In this document: one piece after another, positions 45,350 through 56,724 of the stretch
Position numbering within the stretch: position 1 is the first letter of the stretch
Layout of the letters: every line of letters starts with the position of its first letter
Assembly (NCBI GenBank): GCA_012184525.1
Contig: WOFQ01000004.1
Coordinates: 682,001 to 746,000, forward strand
Direction of reading: 5' to 3'
Origin: Xenoacremonium recifei
Lineage: Eukaryota; Ascomycota; Sordariomycetes; Hypocreales; Nectriaceae
DNA length: 64,000 bases
Program-made: the position numbers and the translations under genes
The notes under the pieces: model-generated
Told to the model about the DNA's origin: nothing
Database searches by the model: none
The model's input: the letters and a program-made list of their open reading frames with translations, nothing else

Positions 45350-46734
45350 CTATATCTTGGCTTTCTCTTTGGTTCCGTTCTTCTTATCCGGCGTGCCCAT
45401 CCGTTGCTTGTACTCCTCCGAGATGGTCGTCTTCTCCTTCGTTGATGATTTCGTCCACGCCTCATACTCCTTCTCTTCTGCCCACCAGCGCCGCATCTCC
45501 TCCTCGGCCCACTCCGCAGCCGCCTTTGCACAGAACCCGGGGATTTCCATAGGGATCAAGTGGCCGCGGCCTTCTGCGATGACGGATTTCACGCGGCCCT
45601 TTGCGGCGCCTCCGCTGCCGCCAACGCCTGCCCCTGTGATTTCGAGTTTCTCGGCGATGAGTTCTGGGGGTGACAGGTCGCTGGCGGATCCGAAGACGTA
45701 GAGCACAGGAGGGCGCAGGTTTGGTAGGCGGGAGAGCGTGGTGGCGCCTTCGGGGCGGTAGAACGGGTACGTGGGCCAGTGAGGGTTGAGCGCGGGATCG
45801 AGGTCCGGAACTAAGTCTGGGCGAGCGAGGTGCGCACCCTTTGGGTCTTCGTCGTAGGCTGGCCAGCTGGGCCGCAGGAAGGTGAAGACCTCCTGGTCTT
45901 TGCTTGTGCTCAGCGTGACGTCCTTAGACACATGCCCCGGGCCCTGGCCTTCCACCGGCGTCGGCAGATCACGCAGGCCAAAATCCACCCAGCGATCCAG
46001 CACGCGGGAGTCCCACGCGGCGTAGAATGGACTACGGGAGAAGGCGGCCCGAGCAGCAGCACGAGAGGGCCACGTGTCGCGGCGGCGGATACTCATGGCG
46101 GCAGGGCCGTTACGCAGGGCGCCAGTGGTAGCGGCAAAGCGTGAAATGACGGGGTCGAGGAGGACGACGGAAGTGAAGAGGCGTGGGTTCATGAGGGCGA
46201 CATTGGTCAACGCGTTGGCGCCGAAGGAGTGGCCCATGGCAAGGAGGGGAGGTGGTGGCCGGAGGGTGTTGAGGATGTGCATGATGTCGCGGGCGTAATC
46301 GAGCCAGCCGGCTGGGGACTGTTAGTGAGGATAGGGGAAGAGAACGAGGAAGACATACGGTCGTTGCCGAGGGAGGCTTCGTTAAGGATGCCGCTTTGGC
46401 CTTGCCATGCGGCGTCAGCGATGATGATGCTGCGGATGCGCACGTTGCGCTTCTTGGCCTCATGGTAGAAATCCTCCCACAGGGGCTCATAAAGTTCCTA
46501 GAGTCGTTAGAATGTGGTCTGTTTCTAGGGTCATATGAGTGTTACCTTGGGGAAGCCATTTGCGTGTGCACCAACGATGGTGACATCGCCCTTTTGCGGC
46601 TTTGGATTATCCTTGGGAAAATATTGCTTTACATGTAGCCGCAACTTCTCATCTTGCGAATTGCGCGTCGCGCGGGGGTATTCGCGAATGTGGGAGGCGT
46701 CGAGGATGTGTTCTTGGATGGTGAAGACGGACAT
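45350..46734 (-). CDS. Alpha/beta hydrolase, Lpx1/AKT2-like
   Basis: Exons 46734-46546, 46497-46359 and 46311-45350; 429 residues. The N-terminus HILDASHIREYPRATR and DVTIVGAHANGFPKELYEPL is diagnostic of a fungal hydrolase family that includes peroxisomal lipase Lpx1 and the AKT2 protein of a host-selective toxin cluster. Databases often call these 'toxin biosynthesis protein'. The nucleophile elbow is MGHSFGANA (Ser138), and the likely catalytic His is in GRGHLIPME near residue 360. The C-terminal 60 residues are charged and Lys-rich. No polyketide or peptide synthase gene is near, so a role in secondary metabolism is not supported here. There is no clear PTS1; the protein ends KAKI. Confidence 0.88.
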
Positions 46735-47188
46735 GTTGGCGATGTAGACGCTCGCTCAGAGCGAAGCTGTGATGCTTCTAGCGTAATTACGATTGAGTAA
46801 GTGACTTCGATGGATGAGATGAGAGAGACACAGTTGATGAGAGATCTGAGTCTTCAACTCATGAGGTCCAATTCATGAGGTTGGAAGAGTTGATGGAGTA
46901 CAGACAGGTAGAGGTTCGGGCTCGGCATTTGACGTCGGAAAAGTGGGGGAAGCCTCGGCCCAAGGACTCCCTGGCTCCTGCCCCGTCTCGTCTCCGCCTC
47001 CGCCTCCGCAAGTCTGCCGTGCAATCGTTAATCGCGAATCCTCCAACTTCCGACCTCTCCGCAACCTCACGGCCAATCACAATTCTCATCCTTGACGAAT
47101 CGGTATCTCATCGAACAAGCTTACTTTTAGCCTCTTCTGGATATTACCACTGGGACGACGACATGTGATAGATATCAAGACGTTCATC
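46735..47188. other. Divergent promoter region
   Basis: Spacer between the hydrolase gene and the rightward OB-fold gene. No gene. Confidence 0.55.
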
Positions 47189-48142
47189 ATGGCTCCTAAG
47201 CTGCTTCTCTTTGCTGGGGCTCCTCCGTCCTCCTCACTCACACCATCCGCCTGCACCCTCACTGGCTTCACGCCGCCCTTCACGTCCTTTTTCAACCTCT
47301 CGCATTCTTCCACAGACTCCGATATTCATTCTTCCTCCTCTCACGCAGCCTGGCGCTCCCTGCCTCTCAACCGTCATCAAATCCCAACCGGCCTCACCCC
47401 TCCTCCTCTGGCTAGCCCCTCCGACTTCTTCACCACCACCGGCAACTCTGAAAGCCTGCTCTCTCAATTCTGCGAGCATTCTCTTGCAGTGCACGGTTCT
47501 CTGCCATCTTCACAGCTCGAAGAAACCTCTTTCATTACCGACACATCCTTCGACACCACTACATCTACCACGAATCCTGCCCTCCCTCCCCCTGGGCCCT
47601 CCCACCTCTCCGACCTCGAAGATGTACCCCCTGCGCGCCATATCACAGCTCTTAACCCTCAAACCGTCTCCCTCAATCTCATCGCGGGCGTCATCTCTCT
47701 CACGCCTCCTCGCATCATCACCACCCGCTGGGGCACCCGCCTCTCCCTTGTTGAAGTGCTACTCGGTGACGACACTGCGTCTGGCTTTGCCGTCACATTC
47801 TGGCTGCCCGCCGATGCTGCCACGAATCACCCTGTGTTAGCGCTACGCCGCCAGGACGTCGTGCTGCTGCAGAATGTTGCGTTGCACGTCTTCCGTGGCA
47901 AGGTCTACGGCCAAAGCCTGCGTCGCGACCTGACCCGCGTAACGCTTCTGTGGAGGAGGGATGGCACGGGTCATTATTCGACGAGATATCTCGCAAAGAA
48001 CGGCGAGGATATGCATCCTCAAATCCTCAAGACAAGGTTGGTCAAGGACTGGGTCCTCAAGTTCGTCGGCGGGGAAGACACTTCTTCTAAGACTATGAAG
48101 GCACGGAATATCTGGGACAGGCCGCCAGAAGACACGCAATGA
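47189..48142 (+). CDS. Uncharacterised protein with probable OB fold
   Basis: A single exon of 317 residues from the first ATG (MAPKLLLF). The N-terminal 150 residues are Ser/Thr/Pro-rich and include FTPPFTSFFNLSHSSTD. The region about 165-270 reads as consecutive strands (VSLNLIAGVISLTPPRIITT, RLSLVEVLLGD, FAVTFWLP, DVVLLQNVALHVFRGKVYG, RVTLLWRR), which fits a five-stranded nucleic-acid-binding OB fold. A helical, basic tail ends WDRPPEDTQ. I do not recognise a named family. Candidates by analogy are single-stranded DNA-binding or telomere and repair factors, but this is inference from fold pattern only. Confidence 0.72.
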   Translation: MAPKLLLFAGAPPSSSLTPSACTLTGFTPPFTSFFNLSHSSTDSDIHSSSSHAAWRSLPLNRHQIPTGLTPPPLASPSDFFTTTGNSESLLSQFCEHSLAVHGSLPSSQLEETSFITDTSFDTTTSTTNPALPPPGPSHLSDLEDVPPARHITALNPQTVSLNLIAGVISLTPPRIITTRWGTRLSLVEVLLGDDTASGFAVTFWLPADAATNHPVLALRRQDVVLLQNVALHVFRGKVYGQSLRRDLTRVTLLWRRDGTGHYSTRYLAKNGEDMHPQILKTRLVKDWVLKFVGGEDTSSKTMKARNIWDRPPEDTQ

Positions 48143-48336
48143 TTCATGACACAAAATGGTTACCCCAACCGATTTTATTCATTATTAAGTATTCAGCGAA
48201 AGTCTACGTCTTTTATGCCGCCGCCTGTATCCAGACCACACTATATGCATGCAAAGACCGATGGTGGAGATATCCCGGGTATCCTCTATCACCCAAACGC
48301 CGCAAAAAAACCGAAACCCTCCCTGGAATCTATGCT

Positions 48337-50314
48337 CTAGACGGGCACAGCGGGCTCAGCCTTCCTGTCCTTGCCGTCGGGTCCCTTCTTAACGGACAAC
48401 CACCGCAGGCCCAGGCAGGCCACAAATGCACCACCCGCACACGCTACCGAGATATAGTACGTGTCCCGAAGACCGTCCATGTAAGCCTCGAGCACCGTGT
48501 CGAAAGCGTCCAGGCGGCCCATCTTCGTCAGCACCTCCTTGATCTCCGACGCACCGCTGTTGATGAAGATGTTGCCGTCAATGCCAATCTTGTCCGCGTT
48601 AATCTTGTCGATGAGCCCATTCTGGAACAAGGTCTGTGCAACCGCAACGAATATCGCTCCGCCGAAAGCTTGGAAGAACTGAACACAAGCAGTGCCGACG
48701 GGAACCCAGTCTTGAGGAAGCACCGTCTGTACTACAAGCACACCAGTCTGGAAGCCAGCACCAATACCCAGGCCGGCGATGACCTGGTAGCCAAACCACT
48801 CGCGGAGAGGAGAATGCACGTCGAGCGTGGTGATCATGCCGGCTCCAACGGTGAAAAGGATCATGCATGGGATGATAACCGCGCTGTAGTAACCAACGGC
48901 GGTAATGATACCACCGGATATGATGGAGCACAGCACAGTCGACAGAAGAAGAGGCAAAATTTTGATACCCGCCTGGACCGCGCTGACTCCCTGGATAGCC
49001 TGGAAGTACAGAGCTGTTGCATCTATTAGCAGAAATCAACAATAGCCAGAAGGATTCAGAGGCTTACAGAGGTAATAGATGAGCGGGAAGAAGCCAGCGC
49101 CAAAGCAGAGGGCGAAGAGCATGGCGCAGAGGCAGTCTCGGTTCTTGAACAGACGCGGAGGCAGTGTTCCCTTGTCGCCCTGCCAGAACTGAATGCCGAT
49201 AAAGATGCCAATCATCAGACCGAAGCCAATAAAGAGACCGATGATTCTGGAGTTGTTCCAGGCGTAGGTAGAGCCACCCCACTGAAGGGCCAGAAGCAGA
49301 CAGACTACGCCGGGGATAAAGATGGCCGTGCCGATGAGGTCAAGCTGGCGGATGCGCTGCATGATCGTCATGTCCTTGGAGGCGGCGTTATTGCGGTTCA
49401 CGTGGACGAAGATGAAGACAATGGCCATGGCGATGCCACCGATGGGCAAGTTGATATAGAAGCACCATCGCCAGGTGGCGTGTTGGGTGAAGGCACCACC
49501 CAGAAGAGGTCCAGCGACAGAGGCAATCCCCCACATACCGCCGATGAGACCGAAGGCAAGAGGTCGCTTCTCGAGGGGCACTAAGCTATGTGTCAGAAAA
49601 CCATTGGACTGGAAGAATAGACGAAACTCACTGATAAGAGAGAGGATGACGATGGAGCCAGAGAATAGACCAGCCGTTCCAATCTATACAAGTCAGAAAT
49701 CAAGTCCCGAGATGTTGAGGGTTAGATGACTTACACCAGCGATGGCTCGGCCGACAATAAAGGCAGTCGAGCTTGGAGCGACGGCGGAGACCAAACTCCC
49801 GACTTCAAAGATGAAGACGGCAAAGAGGTAGATGAACTTGACGTTGAAGAGCTTGTAGACGGTTCCGTACATGGGCTGCAGAGCCGTCGTTGTAAGTAGA
49901 TAGGCCGAGCCATACCATCCCTAATTGTTGTGTAAGTTGCTGTGCGACATGCGCTGGTCGATAATATGCAGGCGTTGCTGCTGCAGAACTCACGATATCC
50001 TTGACACTGTTGAAATCGGCGGTGATGGCACCGAGCGCAGGCGCAATGATGGTTTGATCGAGAGCAACCAGGAAAATGGCCAGGCACAGACTCGCAATGA
50101 TGATTGTCAGCTTCGCGGCGCCTGGATACTCGGGCGTTGTCTCATCGCCATTGGTCACATTGGTCTCCTCCTGCTCAGTCGAAGTCTCGTTCTTGGGTAT
50201 CGCGTTGGTGTCGAGGATGCCCGAGCCCACCTCAGTCTTGTCGTCCGAAGAGAGGCGGTCATTGGGCTTTTCGTCCACGACCTCAACGGGTGTGGCTGAG
50301 GATTCGGCGGCCAT
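48337..50314 (-). CDS. MFS multidrug exporter, DHA2 (14-TM) family
   Basis: Exons 50314-49994, 49920-49735, 49683-49632, 49580-49068 and 49022-48337; 585 residues. The 75-residue polar N-terminus is followed by motif C/D features of drug:H+ antiporters: LVALDQTIIAPAL at the end of TM1, GSAYLLTTTALQPMYG (TM2), and VGRAIAGIGTAGLFSG with LSLIMPLEKRP (TM4 loop). The middle has GPLLGGAFTQHATWRWCFYINLPIGG, the DHA2 signature. About fourteen membrane segments are visible. Such proteins export toxic compounds or the cell's own metabolites across the plasma membrane. Neighbours give no cluster context, so the substrate is unknown. The 52-base exon was placed by frame and splice signals. Confidence 0.93.
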
Positions 50315-51753
50315 TGTACAGGAGGCGTTCGGAAGCCAAAGTGAAAGGGATGTCGATGAGAAAGAGATCGAGGAGCGAGGCGTGGCGGATTTAAAGGAGA
50401 TGAGATGCGCACCCCGGTGACAGCGAGATCCAGACTATTCTGGCACTTTTTTCCAATCCCGACGCTAGAGGCGGCAAGGAGGCAGACAAACAATCCAGAG
50501 CCCCAGCTATTGACCAGGTAGGCGGCAGAGGATTAATTAGGCCGCAAGCAAACAGGATGCAACGAAGAGACCGGTTTGCACGAGGAAGAAAGCCACACCG
50601 ATCCAGATCGAGGCTACTTGAACGGGAGCCCAGGCCAGTTTATAGCCCGTCCGCCCCTAGAGAAGTCGGGCTTCGCATCTCGCACTTGCGAGTCGGCCAC
50701 GAGGACCATCCCCGAGCCCAGAAAAACAAAAGAAGCATAATTTGCCAATGCGGCTACAGCAGGACCGGGGTGGGGAAACGGGTCTCGCCCCAGCTGGGCC
50801 AGGCCAGTCACCAAACACATGGCGAGAGCCTCTGCTGGAAGTCAGGGCGTCATGGCGCGGACTTGGTAGTATGCCGATGTCCGAGGGGGGCGTCTGCTAG
50901 ACTGTCAGCCAATGGAGCGGCGCGCGCATTGCGGGGGGAACGGCCTGGAATGAAGCTACTGGGTGATTGTTCTGGTGCTGAAAGGGCCTAGATCGCTGAC
51001 GAGGACGATGATGATGATGATGGATGGTGTTTGCGTGAAGTGTTAGGTGGTTGCATTGCGCGGGCTGACGTTCACAGGGCTGACGATGCTGCACAGATTG
51101 GGCAGGCACGCATGTCACCCTCTGCGTCTGCTCCTGCCATCAAACTAACCCATATTAAAGCCGGTTGATCTGCGACCATGGAACAGAGCCAAGATTTTCC
51201 GGCCCCTTTTGCTTACTCACTTCGCACACCCTCCAAGCCCGAGTCCGGACGACAAAGTGCATCTCCGGCAGGCATTTCTCCCAACATCCCCTAGCCGGTA
51301 AGCAGGAGACCCCTGTGCCGCAGGCGGGATGATTCTTTCACCGAGCTGACTCACAGGCACGGATTTAACTTCATAGTCGCGGAGACTTTTTTTTTTCTCA
51401 GATGAGTTCTGATTGAAACCTACCCAATACATGCGTTGTCCGTTTACACGCGGCTGTGACGCGGAGTCGGAGGGTTACAACGTGTGCTATGAGACATGCC
51501 ACATGGGATAAGTCCGAAGTCAATCGGAATAATCCAGCCCCGTAGAGTGACAGGATAAATCGAAACTTGTATGGGATAACACAAAGTTTATGTGGAATAA
51601 ATTGGATTTTACGTAAATACACGCGTACTTGCGCACACGTGCGGCGTGTAAATCATATGCTCTACAATTCGTTGTCGCCTCATGCCGCTGTCTATGTACC
51701 CTGCTCTCATGACCAACCATACCGCATGCTGACTCTATGTACTAGACAATAAA
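50315..51753. other. Intergenic region, nothing recognised
   Basis: Promoter of the MFS gene and 3' region of the TRAPPC11 gene. No supported gene or repeat in 1.4 kb. Confidence 0.5.
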
Positions 51754-54700
51754 CTATACTGTCTTGGCGTCATCATCGTCGTCGTCCTCCTCCTCAGCTT
51801 CGCTCGTCGTCTCCCCCGGAACCCAGATTAGAAGACCATCCTTATCGATCTTCATCCCCTCTGTCGGAATAATCCTCAACACCTTCTGGAAATATTTGTC
51901 CCGCACGACCAGTCCTGGACGAAGATATGCGCCTCCAATTAGCGGCATCAGTCGATATGTCACTGTGCGTCGCGATGTTGGCAAGAGGTTGAGTGTCGTC
52001 GTTTTTGATCCCGAGAAGGCAAACTCGTCGCTAGGTTCCATGCTCAGCCCAAAAGTGAGGAAGTGCGTCGACGGGTTCTCGATGGTTACATCAAGCTGAA
52101 TCAGAGTCGTGTCCTCGGCACCGCCGTGTTGTACTGAAGCCAGTACCCTAGGCTCCGTCCCTAGAACAACATAAGGTCCAAGGGGCATCGACGTCGTATT
52201 CACGGGGCCATCCTCCTTTTCCTGTCGCTTCCATTTGATGACCAATGCTAGTGTGAGTGATACAGGGGATCGGTCGTCGAGGCTGAGCTTCTGTGTGACG
52301 AGGTCAAATTGAGCCTCGTGCATCGTCTTGGGTGAAACCAGGACACCTTCGGGAGGAATGTCTGTCGTGTTGGTAATGTTCGATCTCGCGCTTCCAACCG
52401 AGGATGTCACCTTCATCTCCATCCCAACTACTCGAAGGTCCGTTTGTGCAAACGATGCATAGTGACATATCAAACACCATTTCTGGATCAGACCCCTGGC
52501 AACACTGGTCTCGTCTTGAGGCTCGCCCAAGCCCTCGGAATCAAATAGACTCGGCCATGGATCGGGGTGAAGCCTTGGAACCATGTCGTAGTTGGCCTCG
52601 AATGGATTCACCACATTCAATTGAACCGATAACGTTTGCATGATTGGTGTGACAGCATCCGAAGCCAGGTGGTAGGTGGCTTTCAGCTGTAAATCGTAGG
52701 TCGTAGGTGCTGCTGATGGATCGATGCTGAGCATAACTTGCATCGACGATGAGATTTTAATCGTCCCGAGTGCTATTCCAGTGATCTTTGATTCTTCAGG
52801 GGATGCCACAGCGTGATGTTCCTCATGACCATCGGCCTGGACCATGATGGCTGGGATTTCGTTCCCGATTAAATGGACATCCAGCTTGACATTCGCTGTC
52901 TCTTCTTCTGCGTTGAGAAGCTCAAGCAGTAATTGTATGGGTTCGTTCGCGTAGTAATGCACCGGAGATTCCAAAAGTTTGATTTCCATCTTCGGCGGCC
53001 GGGGCTGAATCTGGAGACTTCGTGCCCCTTTTCGTGCGCTTCGAGTGGTCGTGGAACCTTCGACATACCATCCTGTTATTCGATCTGTCTCACGGAAGTT
53101 CAAAGTATAGTCAAGGTCGAAGGCATCGTTCTTGTGTGACAGGAGGACAGAAGATGCTGTGGCGATTCCGGGCTCCCGTAAAGGGATCATCATCTCAAGG
53201 ACTCTTGTCTGGCCAGGCTTCAGAGTTAAGTCTGCTTGACCCTGGAGCAGCAATGGTAGATCATCCTCTGTCTCGGATGAAAGATTCTCTCGAAGAGATA
53301 TCGTTGTGATGGACACGCTGGACTTGGAGATTTGTTCTCCCTCTGAGGCTGCATGCTCTAGCAAGATAGGTTTGAGACTGCCTTCAAAGGACAGCTTCAC
53401 CGATTCGAATACTATCGGAGCAGCGTCTGAGAAGGCATTTGACGTGAGGGCAAGCTGAGCCTTGGAAGTCTCGCCAGCTTTGCCCTCTTTGTTGAGAAAT
53501 ACGAAAGATGCGGAAATAAATGAGCGGGTGGTGTCGTCGGATAAGCTGATTGTTGGTTTGGATGGAGTTGCGACTCCGTCAAGAGACTTGGAGATGTCGT
53601 AGTGCCATTGCTGGCGCCTGGAGAACTCTGCGTATAGGTTAGTGAATGTCTACCAGAAACTGTCACAGCCACGGACTTACTTTTATTCATTAGTTCCCAG
53701 TCGGCAGCTACCACGGCATCCGGATGTCCAGCACCAGCCGCAGCTCGCCGCATGAGCCAGCACAGATCTTCCGATACGTCCACCCAACCCTCTGCTCTGA
53801 AAGCCATATCCTCCCAGATTGCTTGTAGAATCTTTACGGCATCTTCATACTTCTCCAGGTGAAGCATCTCACGAGCACATTCAAGTGACAGCTCCGCTAC
53901 TAGTCGTCCCTGCTTTCGAGCTACATATTGAGAGATAGCCAGTTTGAGGCAGTCAATAACAAGCTCGGCATGATTCACACCGCTTCCAGCAGCCGGATAT
54001 TCTTGATACGGCTCTGGACACATGTATGTATCATAATTATACCCCTTGCTCGCTGCTTGCGATGGGAGCGAGCCATCTGGAGGACTTCGATCTTCTTCAG
54101 CGATCCTCAATGCCAGGTTTCTGCGAGCAACTAGGTGTCTCGCAGCTATTCGGTACCAATAGCCAGTGTGATGCAAAAGTTCCCAAGGTTGTAATCGTTC
54201 CGCGAGAGTCGCCTTTTCTGGAGGTAAAAAAATATTCGGTTCTGAAGGACTGAGTCCAGGGATCTCAATCTTTTCCATCAGGTTGGCCATGACTATAGCC
54301 CATCGTGCCTCCCAAGCCTGCCAACCATAGTTGTTTTTCCCTCTTCCACGCCGGTCAACAAATTCACCAATTCGATCCCGATGGGACTGCCAGCGCCGGA
54401 CGGCCACTGATGTTTGACCTAGCCAAATATGACACCGCAAACAGCGGATGGAGATGATATCGGAGAGTAGTCGTGCGTCGTTCCATCTTGAGCTCCAGCT
54501 AGGGATGATATCCAACATGTCTTGGCCCAGGAGTAATTCATAGGCCTGTTCAAACGAGCGTAACGCCACGTCATATTCCTGGCGGAATTCTGCGAACACT
54601 GCTGACTTGAAGTCATAGCGAAAATTCCAATCCGGTAGTGACAAAGTCCTAGAAGTTGAAGTGGGTGGTACCGTCGGTTGAGGTACGACTCCGCGAGAGC

Positions 54701-55543
54701 GCTTCTTTCTAGCGTGCCTCCCCAGGTCTCTATAGTACTCAGCCGCGGTTTGGGACAGAGCTGTCAGGATGCTGTCAATGACGCCCTTGAGCTCGGCAGG
54801 TGACTCTTGAGGTGGGATGTAGAAAATGGACTTCGGGTCTAACGCCGAGCCTCTTCGAATGTTTTCTAGCCTCTCCTGAATGCCGTCTGACAGGGACAGA
54901 GGCGATGCTTCTCCCTCACCCAGCAATACGACTGCAAGACGGGTCCTGTATCCTGATCGAGCCAAAGTCGCCCGAAGAGTGGTGATATCGGTCTTAATGT
55001 GGTTATCATTTAGCGTCGTCGAGTTCGGATCGCTGGTCAGAGTGCAGAAAGATAGGTATACGCTCGGAACGAGATCCTGGTGTTTCTTCACCCACTGCGC
55101 ATCGATCAAGCCGTCCGGGTAGAGCTTCGATACAGGACTGAGAGGGGAGAAAGGTGAATGAAGCGTAGGATTCGCTTCCGACGGTTCGACGTCGTCCGGG
55201 AGGCGGGCTCTTCGGGGGGGAAGCAGGAAGGACTATACATGTGAGCGTGCGTCAACAGGAGATTTCGCAACTGTCTTACTCTGCCGATCGACTTGACCCG
55301 GAACCTGTACGGCTCCTCTCGATCAATCCCTTTCCATGACAGACCTCTCTTGTCGATTTCCGCCAAGTACTGCTCCAGAACTTCAACCTCCTTACCCTCT
55401 ACAGGAGGGAGCTCTGAGCGCAGCAAGATGCTCTGATCCTTCAGCTCCGCATCCAGGGGAAGCTCGTTCGGTTCGGTGTTAAGTCCGGCGGCCACGAGGA
55501 ACGGGACATTATGGTCCAGGCTCCCCGTTGGATATCCGTCCAT
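51754..55543 (-). CDS. TRAPP complex subunit TRAPPC11 (foie gras and Gryzun domains)
   Basis: Exons 55543-55280, 55232-53681 and 53627-51754; 1229 residues. The start MDGYPTGSLDHNVPFLVAAGL and the segment PPRRARLPDDVEPSE are typical of fungal TRAPPC11. The foie gras domain (about 270-560) contains DWNFRYDFKSAVFAEFRQEYDVALRSFEQAYELL (split here for reading: DWNFRYDFKSAVFAE and YDVALRSFEQAYELL), RWNDARLLSDIISIRCLRC and a TPR-like helix array up to AIWEDMAFRAEGW. The second half is the beta-sandwich-rich Gryzun region. It ends in an acidic run before KTV. TRAPPC11 is a scaffold of the TRAPP III-type Rab1 exchange factor acting at the early Golgi and in autophagy. The start shares a 474-base divergent promoter with the mL41 gene. 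Confidence 0.92.
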
Positions 55544-56017
55544 AGCTTTCGAGTTGCGATCGGATAGGCATGGGCCTTTGTGTGGGAGTGGAAGGCGGGT
55601 GCCTATAGCTGTAGCAGCGATATTAGTATCGTAGGACTGCCCCTCTATCGAGATCGCCAACTCACGAAGCTCATGACCAGCTTTTTGTGGGACGGAATAA
55701 AACAACAAGGACAGATATTCTTAAGTCGCAGGTTCTTCAAAATGTCAACAAGAGAGAATTTCCATTAGTTCTAGATTCGAACTGTGCTCCGTAATCTTTT
55801 GTCGGGGTCTTGACGTTCGCGCATCCAGGTACCCCGGAAGCTAAGATACGGGCCGGATTAACTCGTCCCCCGCCATCACAAAAATTCAAGGTCCATGTTC
55901 CAACACCATCACGAACATCACCAACGTCTCCGTCCGATTCTCAACCCTCGATCTCTCTCCGACGTGGCGCATTCGACTCAATCTTGTCAATGCGCTGAGA
56001 GTCCCGAATCGCCCACA
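55544..56017. promoter_or_regulatory. Bidirectional promoter TRAPPC11/mL41
   Basis: The 474 bases between two start codons facing away from each other. No distinct TATA box was seen. Confidence 0.5.
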
Positions 56018-56387
56018 ATGAGACCAACCCAAGTCCTCTCCGTCGGCCGCTACCGCCACCTCAAGCTCACCACCAAGGATGTCGGCCGAGGCTTCTACAA
56101 GGGTAACCGCACGGGTTCAATGGGTCGCCATACGAAGCACGGAGGCTACGTTATCGAGTGGAATAAAGTACGGACATATGCCGTACCCGACTTGGCGGAC
56201 TTCAAGGTGAGTCTCGGACTATTTGTGTTGTTCAAGGAAAGTGCTGATGGTGTGGTGGTTCTAGCTCACGCCCTTCGTGAGTCGAGAAATCAAGGTTCAG
56301 AAGGGCGACTACCAAGGCCTGTCGAAGGGTCCCCAAGATCCATACTTCTACGTCGAGCAATGGAAGCGATACAATGGCGTCGATTAA
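56018..56387 (+). CDS. MRPL27: Mitochondrial large-subunit ribosomal protein mL41
   Basis: Exons 56018-56206 and 56265-56387; 103 residues. The sequence LTTKDVGRGFYKGNRTGSMG, GGYVIEWNKVRTYAVPDL and FKLTPFVSREI is the mL41 (yeast MrpL27) signature, followed by the short C-terminus DPYFYVEQWKRYNGVD. The N-terminus (RYRHLKLT, rich in Arg, Lys and Thr) can serve as a mitochondrial targeting sequence. The protein is a structural part of the mitochondrial 54S ribosomal subunit. Length and intron position fit a compact fungal gene. Confidence 0.95.
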
Positions 56388-56724
56388 GCGCTGCAAACGG
56401 TGGAACTGTGAAACTGTAAGAGACGGAGTAAAAGAGCGAGTCCGAGGCGCTGGAAGAGATTTAAGGCTGCGAGAATTATATACCCTTGTACACTGTATCA
56501 CCATGTATGACTATCGACGGACTCGCAAACAGGTTGGTTGATAAGACAATCTGCTATTACTATTACAAGAAAAAGACATACGAAACTACCTACCTATCAA
56601 CGAGTGTACAACGCAAAGCGGGATATCCATGTACTTATACAAAGCCCATACTATCGATGAAGATGGAAAGGGAAGAAAACAAAAGAAATACTGCTCAGAA
56701 ATTGCGCCAGCGTGATCAATCCTC
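56388..56724. other. Convergent 3' region
   Basis: 3' sequence of the mL41 gene and the leftward esterase gene; AT-rich, with no gene. Confidence 0.6.

Noticed and set aside
45350..50314. Possible secondary-metabolite or toxin cluster (AKT2-like hydrolase near an MFS exporter)
   Set aside because: No core synthase, tailoring oxidase or cluster regulator lies in the region; the genes between are Argonaute-proximal and OB-fold genes.
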